Assembly: GCA_963814745.1 (NCBI GenBank)
Contig: CAWFEA010000002.1
Span: 53,795 to 117,794, forward strand
Reading direction: 5' to 3'
DNA from: CAWBRT01 sp963814745
GTDB lineage: Bacteria; Acidobacteriota; Terriglobia; Terriglobales; Acidobacteriaceae
DNA: 64,000 bases
Position numbers and translations under genes: made by a program. The notes beneath the pieces are model-generated. The model was given only the letters and a program-made list of their open reading frames with translations. It was not told where the DNA came from and ran no database searches. Below, piece after piece: positions 17,191 through 29,531 of the stretch. Within the stretch, counting starts at the first letter, position 1. Every line of letters starts with the position of its first letter.

Positions 17191-19738
17191 TCATCTCTGC
17201 CACAGAATTCGTGCGTCTTCCAGCGGAATCGCAAGCCCGTCGCGGTACGGGATCAAGCGCGCCGTGTAATCTCCTGCCGGACGTGACGCGGGCACAGCCG
17301 CGCTGTAAACGTGGCGGCCCGGCGTGCCAGCCTGCGGGCCAACCCACTTCATCTCCTGCACAGCAGTGCCCGTCGCGCCGTCAGCGTAGAGCTCTGCCCG
17401 TACCGCTTCGGGGTCGAGCTCGTCGAGACAAACCTGAACCTCAAAGCGGTGCTGCCCATCGCGCGTCTCGACCTTCACCTCGCCAAAGTGCAGCGTGCCC
17501 CATTGCGCGTCCACCCTGTGTCGCCAGTCAACGAATGCTCTGCCGGCCGCGCCTTTGTCAGCCGCGCGCAAACCGTAAGCCGACGCCGCCGGAAGATAAT
17601 ATTGCTCCGTGTATTCGCGCACCGTGCGGTCGGCGGAGAACTGCGGCGTCAGCCGCGCCATGCTCTCCCGCATCCGCTTGATCCACGCGGTAGGGATGCC
17701 GTTCTCGTCTCGCGTATAAAACTCCGGGATCACCTGCTGCTCGAGCAGGTCGTACAGCGCGTCGGCTTCGGCAGCGTCCCAGGCCGGGTCGTCGCCATGT
17801 TCCCGGCCATCGCCCAGCGCCCATCCCACTTCGGGCGTGTAGGCTTCCGCCCACCACCCATCCAATTCCGAAAGATTGATGCCGCCGTTCACGAGCACCT
17901 TCATGCCGCTCGTTCCGCTCGCTTCCCAGGGACGCCGCGGCGTGTTGATCCACACGTCCACGCCCTGCACCAGGTGCTCCGTCAGCAGCATGTCGTAGTC
18001 GCTCAGGAAGACGACGTGGGGACGCGCCTCCGGCTGGCGAATGAACTTGATCCATTCGTGGATCAGGGCCTGCCCTGCCCGGTCCTGCGGATGCGCTTTG
18101 CCGGCGATCATCAGTTGCACCGGGCGCTCGGGATTGGTCAAAAGCCGCAGCAAGACGCGCCGGATCGTGCAGCAACAGGTTTGGTCGCTTGTAGGTTGCG
18201 AAGCGCCGCGCGAAGCCCAGGGTCAATGCATCGGGATCGAAGAGATGCTTTGCCCTTCGACTTCTCTCCGGCGGCGCGCCTGATCGAAGTCAGTTGCCTG
18301 GACTAATCGTTCGCGCGCGAATTCGATCAGAGCTCTTGCGTAGCGGCGATGCGGAATTGCCAAAGTTCGTGCATCGCTGAGGCGGCGGATGTTCTGCTCC
18401 CAAGCGTCTCCGTCGTTCCCAGCCAGCGGCCTTTGCCGCAGACTCCGTCCAAAGATCATCGGCCGGAGCCGAGTCCCAGGTCGGCATGTGCACTCCGTTG
18501 GTCACATATCCGACCGGCACTTCGTCCTCCGGCCAGCGCGGAAAGAGCGGCTCAAACAGATGTCGGCTGACCTTCCCGTGCAATCGGCTCACGCCATTCA
18601 CCGCCCCGCTGCCGCGGATGGCCAGGTAGGCCATGTTGAAATTTTCCGACGAGTCGTCCGGGTTCGTCGGCCCAGAGCCAGCAAATCGTGAAGCGAGATG
18701 CCGAGTTTCTGCTCGGCGTAATGGCCCAGGTATTGTTCGATGAGTGCCGGGGAGAAACGGTCAAAGCCGGCGGCCACCGCCGTGTGGGTGGTGAAGAGAT
18801 TGCCCGCCCGGGTGACCGCCAGGGCGACTTCGAAAGGCTGCCCTGTCTCGTCCATGAAGTTCCGGGCGCGCTCCAGGACGGCGAATGCCGCGTGGCCTTC
18901 ATTCAGATGACAGACTTCCGGATGGGTGCCAAGCGCGCCCAGCAGCCGCCATCCGCCGATCCCCAGGAGCATCTCCTGCTTGAGGCGCAACTCCGGCCCG
19001 CCGCCGTACAGCTCGCTGGTGATGCCTCGATGAGCCGGGATAGTTCGCCGCGTCGTTGCTGTCCAGCAGGTAGAGCTTCACCCGGCCGACCTGCACCTGC
19101 CAGGCGCGCAGCCAGACCGAGTATCCAGGCAGCGCAATCTCCAGCCGCAGCCATTCGCCGTTCGCCTGGCGGAGCGGCGTGATCGGCAACTGCCCGGGAT
19201 CGTTATACGGGTAGAGCGCCTGCTGCTCACCGTCCTTGTCGATCACCTGGCGAAAATAGCCTTGCTGGTACAGCAGCCCCACTCCGACCACCGGCACTCC
19301 CAAATCGCTGGCGGCTTTGAGCTGATCGCCGGCGACATTGCCAAGCCCGCCCGAGTAGATGGGCAGAGCTTCGCTCAACATGAATTCCATGCTGAAATAA
19401 GCCACGCAGGTCAGCGAACTCCCCGCATGATTCTGCTGAAACCATCCCGGCGCCTCCGCCATCTGCCGGCGGTGTTCGAGCAAGCCATCCACTTTCTTGC
19501 GGAAAACCGGGTCGGCCAACGCCCGCTCGATCCGGTCACGCGAAACCGTCTGCAGCACAACCCAGGGATTGTGCGTAATCGCCCACAACTCGGCGTCAAG
19601 CTGCCGCCACACTTCGTCGCCGGCATGGTTCCAGGACGAGCGCATATTCAGGGCGAGTTCCGCGAGGGAATCGAACCCTTCGATTTCCGTAGGTAGATTG
19701 TTGTAGATTGAGTGGTGGACACGATTTCTCTTGCTCAT
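17191..19738 (-). pseudogene. glgP: Alpha-glucan (glycogen) phosphorylase, GT35 with DUF3417, multiple frameshifts
   Basis: Releases glucose-1-phosphate from glycogen or maltodextrin. The N-terminus has the DUF3417 domain (LNMRSSWNHAGDEVW.. ITHNPWVVLQ), then YFSMEFMLSEALPIYSGGLGNVAGDQLKAASDLGVPVVGVGLLYQQGYFRQ. After an extra base near 19035 the protein continues in another frame (CHLNEGHAAFAVLERAR), and again near 18670 (ENFNMAYLAIRGSG, GYVTNGVHMPTW). Several closely spaced indels follow at 18300-18480, then shifts near 18220 and 18150, before the intact C-terminus (INTPRRPWEASGTSGMKVLVNGGINLSELDGWWAEAY). The span equals about 849 codons, normal for this subgroup. It is the first gene of the glgP-ackA-xfp unit. 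Confidence 0.85.
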
Positions 19739-20040
19739 GCTCCTCCGAATCCAATCAGCCCCGAGTTATCGAAACCCCCAGCTTACGCCGCTCTTGTTTT
19801 TTTCTGATGAATTTCCCCACCTTGCTATACGATGCTGGAACCCCATCGACCGCTGGGCGAGGACCGGTTCACGCGGTTCGGCCCCTGCTCCGGCTTAGCC
19901 ATTCGAACTTAAGGCGAGCCCTGCCCGCGGGCTATTGCGCAACCCCGGGCGATGTGGGCTCCACGCGTCCAGGAGTTCGGCGCGCGGCCATCGAGTGCGG
20001 CTGCTCAGGCAGAGAACGGATTCGGCGGCGCATCGCGGAA
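19739..20040. other. Intergenic region upstream of glgP
   Basis: About 300 nt between the glgP start and the end of the flavin reductase gene on the same strand. It presumably holds the glgP promoter. No gene, RNA or clear promoter motif was recognised. Confidence 0.4.
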
Positions 20041-20721
20041 TTAAGACGTCCCCGACGCAGCCAGTGTCTTCTTCTCCGCCGCAGCTTGCAGTCCCGCAAG
20101 CTCCTGCTCTGTCGGCCTGATGATTTCGAAGATGCTGTCAACCGATGAATAGTCCTGATAGCCGAGGCGGGCCAAGGGACGTATCTTGACGATGTCGATT
20201 TTACCGCTAGCGTCGATCATCTCATCCTTGATGTGAATGCAAACCACCTTGCCGATAATCACGTCAACCGACTGCGCGGTGGTGTAGCCTGGCAAGCGGA
20301 TCGTCTGGTAATACCGGCATTCCATCTGAACCGGAGATTCCGCTACGCGGCAGGGTTTCACCCGGATGGAAGGCGCCTTCGTCAACCCGGCGACGGCAAA
20401 TTCGTCCACTTCCGGCGGCAGCTCGGCGGCGCTGGCATTCATTGCCATGCGCAAATCGTAAGTCGCCATGTTATAGACGAATTCGCCGGTCTGTTCGATA
20501 TTGACCACGGTGTCTTTCCGTCTTCCCGTGCGCTGCTGATTGCATCCCACCATGACATACGGGCACTCGGAGTTCACCATCTGAAACTGGCTGTAGGGCG
20601 CCAGATTGTGCACGCCCCCGGCGCTCACCGTGGAGATCCACCCAATCGGCCGCGGCACGATCAAAGACTTGAAAGGATTGTGAGGCATGCCGTGATCGTT
20701 CTTTTCCGGGTCGTAGAACAT
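20041..20721 (-). CDS. Flavin reductase-like FMN-binding split-barrel protein
   Basis: A 226-aa protein of the flavin reductase-like domain family. The pattern NPFKSLIVPRPIGWISTVSAGGVHNLAPYSQFQMVNSECPYVMVGC is typical: the IVPRPIGWIST strand contacts the FMN phosphate. GEFVYNMATYDLRMAMNASA and IIGKVVCIHIKDEM follow. Such proteins bind FMN and reduce flavin or act as small flavoenzymes; the partner is unknown. The frame is open back to 20985, but the ATG at 20721 has GGAGG 9 nt upstream and matches the family N-terminus (MFYDPEKND), so it is preferred. Confidence 0.85.
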   Translation of the reverse strand: MFYDPEKNDHGMPHNPFKSLIVPRPIGWISTVSAGGVHNLAPYSQFQMVNSECPYVMVGCNQQRTGRRKDTVVNIEQTGEFVYNMATYDLRMAMNASAAELPPEVDEFAVAGLTKAPSIRVKPCRVAESPVQMECRYYQTIRLPGYTTAQSVDVIIGKVVCIHIKDEMIDASGKIDIVKIRPLARLGYQDYSSVDSIFEIIRPTEQELAGLQAAAEKKTLAASGTS

Positions 20722-21042
20722 TCCTGTTTTCCTCCGCTTGCTGCTAGACACTCCGGATTCCAACAGTTTAATACAGAGTCGCTCCCGCCCCTGCATTCTC
20801 ATGGCGCGGATTATGGAACGGACAGCCCGCAGGAGGCGCTGCAGCTTGCCGCACAACATGAAGTTGCCGACCGGATTGTGTGGCTGAACCAGATTCATGA
20901 AAGAACCAAGCAGGACGCGAAGCAACCCGATGCGGAAATCGTCCGCGCAACCTGAGAACGCAGACGAGGTTGCCGTCCAAAGCACGGCAATCGCTCACCT
21001 AACTTCAGCGGCATAGCCGCAGGCACCAATCCCCGCAGACAC
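20722..21042. other. Intergenic region
   Basis: About 320 nt without a supported gene. On the plus strand, 20800-20955 can be read as a coding-like stretch ending EIVRAT and a stop, but it has no start codon or ribosome site, so it is at most a remnant. Confidence 0.35.
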
Positions 21043-21486
21043 TTACGCGGCCGCTCTCTTCTTGGCTTGCATGAAGCCGATCACCGCGTAATACAAGGCG
21101 CGATCGAAAAACTGTTCCAGCGCCAGCACAAACTCCAGCTCGTTCACCAACTCCAGCGCGCCCTCGACCATTGCCTCGCGCTGCATGAACAGCCACAACT
21201 GCTCCTTGGCGAGCACCAAGGCCCAAATGAACTGGTCCATCGGGACGCCCTGCTCCGCCCGGCGTATCCCAAGCTTGGTGTAATACTGCTTGATGTCGAG
21301 CTCGGTTCTGGTCATCAGCCAATCGCTCAAGTTACGGTAGAGCACCTGTATATCGTGAAGCAATTCGTGCTCTGCAATTGCGCGGAAGGAATCTGTCCGG
21401 CCTGAGTTTCTGAGCTTGTCAACCAGCAGCTTGCCCAACGCCTCGCTATGCTTCTCGATTAGACGCGCGAATTTGATCCCCAGCAT
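21043..21486 (-). CDS. Small all-helical protein, possibly RsbRD N-terminal-like
   Basis: 147 aa, predicted wholly alpha-helical, with no signal peptide or membrane segment. The pattern LIEKHSEALGKLLVDKLR.., YYTKLGIRRAEQGVPMDQFIWALVLAKEQLW and a C-terminal ALEQFFDRALYYAVIGF helix resembles the N-terminal sensory domain of RsbRD-type stressosome proteins, an assignment made by eye and uncertain. A histidine-rich first helix (EKHSEA, EHELLHD) might bind a ligand or metal. Possible partners such as STAS-domain proteins are not nearby. secA follows on the same strand side, 109 nt away. Confidence 0.7.
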   Translation of the reverse strand: MLGIKFARLIEKHSEALGKLLVDKLRNSGRTDSFRAIAEHELLHDIQVLYRNLSDWLMTRTELDIKQYYTKLGIRRAEQGVPMDQFIWALVLAKEQLWLFMQREAMVEGALELVNELEFVLALEQFFDRALYYAVIGFMQAKKRAAA

Positions 21487-21594
21487 ACCTGCCTCCTCTC
21501 ACCACCTGAACATCAAGATGCGCGAATCCGTTCAGGAGTTTCGAGTATCTGGCCACAATCGCCCGCTGAGTACCTCACTAACACTTAACCGCCC

Positions 21595-24624
<3,030 letters not shown>

Positions 24625-25150
24625 ACCAGTATCCTCTATGACAAACCGCAACCACCCGGGGGCGACATTCCTAGTCCCGTGCCCGAAACAAGTCTCGCCC
24701 CCGAACCTGTCTAACCTATTTTAGATGCCCCGGGCTGCTGGTGGGGAGCAATCTGCTCGCACCTGCGGCTTTCGGGACGCGTGCCAGTCGAAGTCCGCCG
24801 GAGCGTCACTGATTTTCCTTTTTTACCGGAGCACAGCAAAACTTGTAACATGCTATTCACGAAGCCATGGTTCTGCTGAAAAATGCTTCTGCTGAAACTT
24901 ACTCTACCTCCTATCATTATCGGCCTGATTTCCCTGGCCTGTTTCCGCCGTCGGGCATAGGCCGGGCGTCCGGGGTGGTCAGGTCAGCCCGGATTCCCGC
25001 GCGACTGAGCCCAGGAAAACTATGCGAATCTGCCTTTAGCTCCTGTATCATCGCGGATAGCGATTCCGCGGGAGTTGTGTCCCTGGAGCCGGTTGGGCCC
25101 TCAGTCTGGCACCGATAGGTTCGGACACACAACCAAGGCAATGTCCAGTT
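24625..25150. other. Divergent intergenic region between secA and the acyl-ligase fusion gene
   Basis: About 525 nt between divergently transcribed genes, expected to hold both promoters. No open frame with family resemblance, no RNA gene and no riboswitch was recognised. A short GCGGA..TCCGC inverted pair near 25055 is too small to interpret. Confidence 0.4.
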
Positions 25151-28012
25151 ATGTTTTATAGCCGATTCCTCCAATCAGTAGAGCTGTGGCCGGACGCTGT
25201 CGCCGTCGAGATCCAGCGTCAGGCAAGCCGCACCAACCCGGAAACTGCCGCCGTCAGCAGCCAGCAACCGCCGTCTACCGCCGGCGCTGCCTGCTGTCCC
25301 GAAAATTCACGGGACAGTTACACTTACCGCCAGCTTCGGCGACGGGCCGAGTCCGTCGGCACTTGGTTGCAGGGCTCCGGACTTGAACCGGGCGCCCGTT
25401 GCGCGATTCTTGCCAGCAACAGCCCCGATTGGGTTGCGGTTTATCTGGGCATTGTCGCCGCCGGGCACACGGCGGTTCCGCTGGACACCGCCTTCAACGC
25501 TGAACAGGTCGAGAAACTGCTGGACGATTGCGGCGCAAGCCTGATCTTTGCCGACTCCAAGCACCTCCCTGTCGTCCGCCACGCCAGCAGCCGCCGCCCG
25601 CTAAAGACAGCTCTGATCGACGACCCCGATCTCCCGCCGCCATCCGAACTGCCCAGGGTGCGAGAGATGTACCAGACCGGCGCCGAAGGCTTCACCCATT
25701 CCTCCGCGACGCCCGATGATATTGCCTGTATTCTCTACACTTCCGGAACCACCAGCGATCCCAAGGGCGTAATGCTCTCGCATGCCAACCTGCGCGGCGA
25801 GATGGAATCGGTGTTTCGCTTCGTACGCTTCGACTACACCGACGCGATTCTCGGCGTGCTGCCGCTGTTCCACGCCCTGGCGCAGATGGCAAACCTGATG
25901 CTCCCGCTGGCCTGTGGCGCGCGCGTGGTTTTCCTGGAGGCGCTGAACACCAACGAACTTCTCCGCGCCCTGACCGAGCGAAACATAACGTTGTTCTGCT
26001 GCGTGCCGCAGTTTTTTTACCTCATTCATGAACGCGTTTTTCAGGAAGCACGCAAGCGGGGACCGGTGGTTTGGGCCTTGTTCCGGGCGATGCTGGCGCT
26101 TTCGCGCCTGGGCCGCGAGGTAGGATTGAATCCGGGCAAGCTTCTCTTCAAGAAAGTTCACACCCTGCTCGGCCCGAGGATGCGCTATCTGGTCACCGGC
26201 GGTTCGCGCTTCGACGTGGCCATCGGCCGCGACTTTCACGCCCTCGGCTTCGATATGCTGCAAGCCTATGGACTCACCGAAACCACCGGCGGAGCGCTGG
26301 TCACGCCACCGGAATCGAACGTCATTGGTTCCGTCGGCCCGCCGATGCCGGACAATGAAGCCAAAATCGTCAACGCCAAACCCGCGGAGGACGGCTCGGG
26401 ACATATGGTCGGCGAGATCGCGATCCGCGGGCCGATTGTCATGAAGGGATATTACAAACGCCCCGGCGCAACCGCCGAGGTCATTCGCGAGGGTTGGCTG
26501 CACACCGGCGATCTTGGCTACGGCGACGCCAACGGCAATTTCTTCATCACTGGCCGGCAGAAGGAAATCATTGTCCTCAGCTCCGGCAAGAACATCTATC
26601 CCGAAGAAATCGAATGCTACTACCTGAAGAGTCCGTGGATTAAAGAAGTATGTGTCATGGGGATGGAAGGCGCGGCTGGCGATCCGGTTTCCGAGCGCCT
26701 GCACGCGGTCATCGTGCCTGATCTCGACGTGTTGCGGCAGAAGAAGGTCGTCAACATGCGCGAGGTCATCCGCTACGACGTGGAAAACATCTCGTCGCAC
26801 CTGCCGGCCACCAAGCGCATCCTGAGCTATGACATCTGGCAGGAAGACCTGCCGCGCACCACCACGCGCAAGCTGCGCCGCTTCGAAATCGAGTCGCGGG
26901 TCCGCCACATGCAGGCCAGCGGCGAGCGCAACTCAGAGAGGCAGCTTGCCCGCAAGCTGACGGATGAAGAAAACGACTGGCTGTCTCAGCCCGGGGTCCA
27001 GCAGGCTATGGCCATCGTCCGGGCCGCGGCCAAGAATCCCGCCGTGCAGTTGCATCCGCTCGACAACCTCGAACTGGATCTTGGGCTCGATTCGATGGAG
27101 CGGGTTGAGTTGCTGGTTGAACTCGAGCACCATCTCGGAGCCGATGTCGAAGATTCCGCCGCATCCCAGGTCTATACCGTCCGCGAGTTGATCGATCTCG
27201 TCCGTGGCAACATTGGCAAGGGCGCAACCCAGGCGGTCGGATGGGAAACCCTGCTCTCGGCTGAAGTAACCGATCCCGAGGTCTTGGCCATAGCCAAGGA
27301 GCGCCCCATCACCGGCCCGCTCTGGTATCTGTGCGGCAGAATTTCCAATCTGCTCGCCAGGGATATCTTTCGCCTCAAGATCGATGGCATCGAGAAACTG
27401 CCTGCCAAAGGGCCGTTCATCTTGTGCGCGAATCATCAGAGTTATCTTGACGCACCCGTGCTCACGGCGGCCATGCCGTGGCACATCTTCCGTGATCTTT
27501 TCTATGTTGGAGACAGCGAGAAGTTCGGCGCCGGTCCGGCGCGCGCCGTGGCCCGCTTCCTGCGGCTCATTCCGGTCAACCCGGACGCCAACCTTGTGCC
27601 CGCCATGCGCGCCGGCGCTTACGGCCTGCGCCATCATAAAATCCTGGTTCTCTATCCCGAAGGCGAGCGCAGTATTGACGGTGTCCCCAGGAGTTTCAAG
27701 AAAGGCGCCGCCATCCTCGCGCACCACCTTAATGTGCCGATTGTGCCCGTCGCTCAGGAGGGTTTTTTCGAGGCATGGCCGCGCGGCCGCAGCTTCCAGC
27801 GCTTCACGCCGCTCGAAATCAGCATCGGAGATCCTGTTTATCCTAATCCAGCCGAAGCGCCCGAAGCCGCCTACAATCGGCTCACGGCCGAGGTGCACGA
27901 ACGGGTAGTGTCCATGTGGGAAACCTTGCACGCACGACGTGCTTCGCCTTCACCGGTCAATCTTCACGCTCCCAGCGACACCACCGAAAAGCATCCAGCC
28001 ATGCGCTCGTAA
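25151..28012 (+). CDS. Trifunctional acyl-activating enzyme, acyl carrier domain and PlsC acyltransferase
   Basis: 953 aa in three parts. Residues 1 to about 600 are an AMP-forming acyl-CoA/ACP synthetase with P-loop YTSGTTSDPKGVMLSH (196-211), the A5 motif AYGLTETTGG, LHTGDLGYGD and the GRQKEIIVLSSGKNIYPEEIE hinge. Residues about 625-705 are an acyl carrier-like domain with LGLDSMERVELL, whose Ser648 is positioned for phosphopantetheine. Residues about 745-935 are a PlsC-type acyltransferase with the NHQSYLD catalytic box and the YPEGERSIDG substrate box. The protein could activate a fatty acid, hold it and pass it to a lysophospholipid, as in the Aas 2-acyl-glycerophosphoethanolamine cycle, but with a built-in carrier. 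The start ATG has only AAGG about 13 nt upstream. Confidence 0.9.
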   Translation: MFYSRFLQSVELWPDAVAVEIQRQASRTNPETAAVSSQQPPSTAGAACCPENSRDSYTYRQLRRRAESVGTWLQGSGLEPGARCAILASNSPDWVAVYLGIVAAGHTAVPLDTAFNAEQVEKLLDDCGASLIFADSKHLPVVRHASSRRPLKTALIDDPDLPPPSELPRVREMYQTGAEGFTHSSATPDDIACILYTSGTTSDPKGVMLSHANLRGEMESVFRFVRFDYTDAILGVLPLFHALAQMANLMLPLACGARVVFLEALNTNELLRALTERNITLFCCVPQFFYLIHERVFQEARKRGPVVWALFRAMLALSRLGREVGLNPGKLLFKKVHTLLGPRMRYLVTGGSRFDVAIGRDFHALGFDMLQAYGLTETTGGALVTPPESNVIGSVGPPMPDNEAKIVNAKPAEDGSGHMVGEIAIRGPIVMKGYYKRPGATAEVIREGWLHTGDLGYGDANGNFFITGRQKEIIVLSSGKNIYPEEIECYYLKSPWIKEVCVMGMEGAAGDPVSERLHAVIVPDLDVLRQKKVVNMREVIRYDVENISSHLPATKRILSYDIWQEDLPRTTTRKLRRFEIESRVRHMQASGERNSERQLARKLTDEENDWLSQPGVQQAMAIVRAAAKNPAVQLHPLDNLELDLGLDSMERVELLVELEHHLGADVEDSAASQVYTVRELIDLVRGNIGKGATQAVGWETLLSAEVTDPEVLAIAKERPITGPLWYLCGRISNLLARDIFRLKIDGIEKLPAKGPFILCANHQSYLDAPVLTAAMPWHIFRDLFYVGDSEKFGAGPARAVARFLRLIPVNPDANLVPAMRAGAYGLRHHKILVLYPEGERSIDGVPRSFKKGAAILAHHLNVPIVPVAQEGFFEAWPRGRSFQRFTPLEISIGDPVYPNPAEAPEAAYNRLTAEVHERVVSMWETLHARRASPSPVNLHAPSDTTEKHPAMRS

Positions 28013-28046
28013 ACCGACCTCCTTCGGCCGCCGTCGCCGGGACCAA

Positions 28047-29531
28047 TCACCTGCCCGCGGCGGCAGCCGCGGTAGAGATGTCGATTTTTTGCACCGGCCC
28101 AAGCGCCGTGAGCGGCTTCCCGAACCGGCTTGCATTGCCCACCACCAGTACCGCGAATTCTTCCGGGTGAACGTACTTCTGGATCACCCGGTTGACATCG
28201 GCGGCAGTGACCTTTTCAATTTGCGCACGGAACTTCTCCAAATAATCGAGCGGAAAGCCGTAGAATTCGTACGTCATGCGCTCGTGCAGGACCTTCTCCG
28301 GCGTGTCGAAGCGGAAGACAAATGAATTCAAAATTGCGTCCTTGGCGAACTTCAGCTCATCCTGCGTGGGAGGGTCAGTCTTAAATTTCGCCAGATCTTC
28401 GCGCATTCCCTCGATCGCATCGACCGTCGAGACGCTCTTGGTTGCAATCGTCAGCCAGAACATTCCGCGATGATCCCATCCCGCGCTCAGGCCGCCGCCC
28501 ACGTCATAAGCCAAACCGCGCTTGGTTCGAAGGTCGGCCACGAGCCGCGACGAGAATCCGCCGCTCAATACCTGATTCATCACCTGCACGGCGTAATAGT
28601 CAAGATTGCTGCGCTCGATTCCGAGCGAGACGAAGCGGATTTGGCTCTGGTTGACGTCAGGTTTATCCACCGCGTAGAGACCGGGCGTGGCGGGCGTGAG
28701 CGCGATATCGGGCTTTCCCGTGCTCGGCCCACGCTTCCAGCCTTCAAAGGCGGTCCGCAGCCGATTCTCCATCTCCGCCGCGTCGAAGTCCCCCACCACG
28801 CCGAGAATAATGTTGTTGGGCGCAACGTGCCCCTTGAACCAGGCAAGCAGATCATCGCGCGTCACCGCCGCGACCGTGGCCAACTCGGGACTGCGAGCAT
28901 AGGGACTGTCGTGGCCATAGATAAGCTTCTTCGCTTCGCGGTCGGCAATGCCTTGGCTGCTGTCGTTGCGGCGGGTAATCGTCGTGTCCAAATCATTCCT
29001 GGCGAGCTCTATCTTGTCTTCGCGGAACGCCGGGTCTCGCAGCAGGTCGATGAACAGGCGAAAAACGTCGTCAAAATCCCCCTTGAGGCAATCGAACGTG
29101 ACCGACGTGCTCTCTGTGCTGTCATCGGTTTCAAGCTTGGCGGCACGCATTTCAAGGAAGTCGTCCATCTGGTCGCCGGTCATCTTGCTGGTTCCGCCGG
29201 TTCGCCACACATCGCCATAGATATCGAGCATTCCGATCTTGTTCGCCGGCTCCGAGCGTGAACCTCCGCGAACCGTCGCGTGACCGCTGATCAGCGGAAG
29301 CTCGTGATCTTCTTGCAGAAAGAGGACCATTCCGTTTGCCAACTCGATGCGCTTGGGCTGCGCGGCCGTCCACCGGGGCAGCGGCGGAACCGCAATCTGC
29401 CGCCAACTGGAAGGAACTTGATCGGCGACGTTCGACGTGCTTGCCGATGCCGCCGGCGGTTGCTGGGCTATGGCCGCGGAAACCAAGAACAGCCATATCA
29501 GCGAGAGCAGCGGACGCCTGACGCTGTTCAT
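28047..29531 (-). CDS. M16 family peptidase-like protein lacking the zinc-binding motif
   Basis: 494 aa with a signal peptide (SLIWLFLVSAAIAQ) and two M16 repeat domains. The first domain has the family strand ELANGMVLFLQEDHELPLISGHATVRGGSRSEPANKIGMLDIYGDVW. There the HxxEH zinc box is replaced by non-ligand residues, so this copy is predicted inactive. The C-terminal half keeps the substrate-binding Arg/Tyr region (LVADLRTKRGLAYDVGG). Bacterial M16 peptidases often work as heterodimers of one active and one inactive subunit; the gene is coupled to the active partner by a TAATG overlap at 29531. Confidence 0.92.
   Translation of the reverse strand: MNSVRRPLLSLIWLFLVSAAIAQQPPAASASTSNVADQVPSSWRQIAVPPLPRWTAAQPKRIELANGMVLFLQEDHELPLISGHATVRGGSRSEPANKIGMLDIYGDVWRTGGTSKMTGDQMDDFLEMRAAKLETDDSTESTSVTFDCLKGDFDDVFRLFIDLLRDPAFREDKIELARNDLDTTITRRNDSSQGIADREAKKLIYGHDSPYARSPELATVAAVTRDDLLAWFKGHVAPNNIILGVVGDFDAAEMENRLRTAFEGWKRGPSTGKPDIALTPATPGLYAVDKPDVNQSQIRFVSLGIERSNLDYYAVQVMNQVLSGGFSSRLVADLRTKRGLAYDVGGGLSAGWDHRGMFWLTIATKSVSTVDAIEGMREDLAKFKTDPPTQDELKFAKDAILNSFVFRFDTPEKVLHERMTYEFYGFPLDYLEKFRAQIEKVTAADVNRVIQKYVHPEEFAVLVVGNASRFGKPLTALGPVQKIDISTAAAAAGR

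Noticed and set aside
20800..20955. Plus-strand coding-like stretch (QEALQLAAQHEVADRIVWLNQIHERTK)
   Set aside because: No start codon or ribosome site, and too short to assign; listed only as a possible remnant in the intergenic entry.
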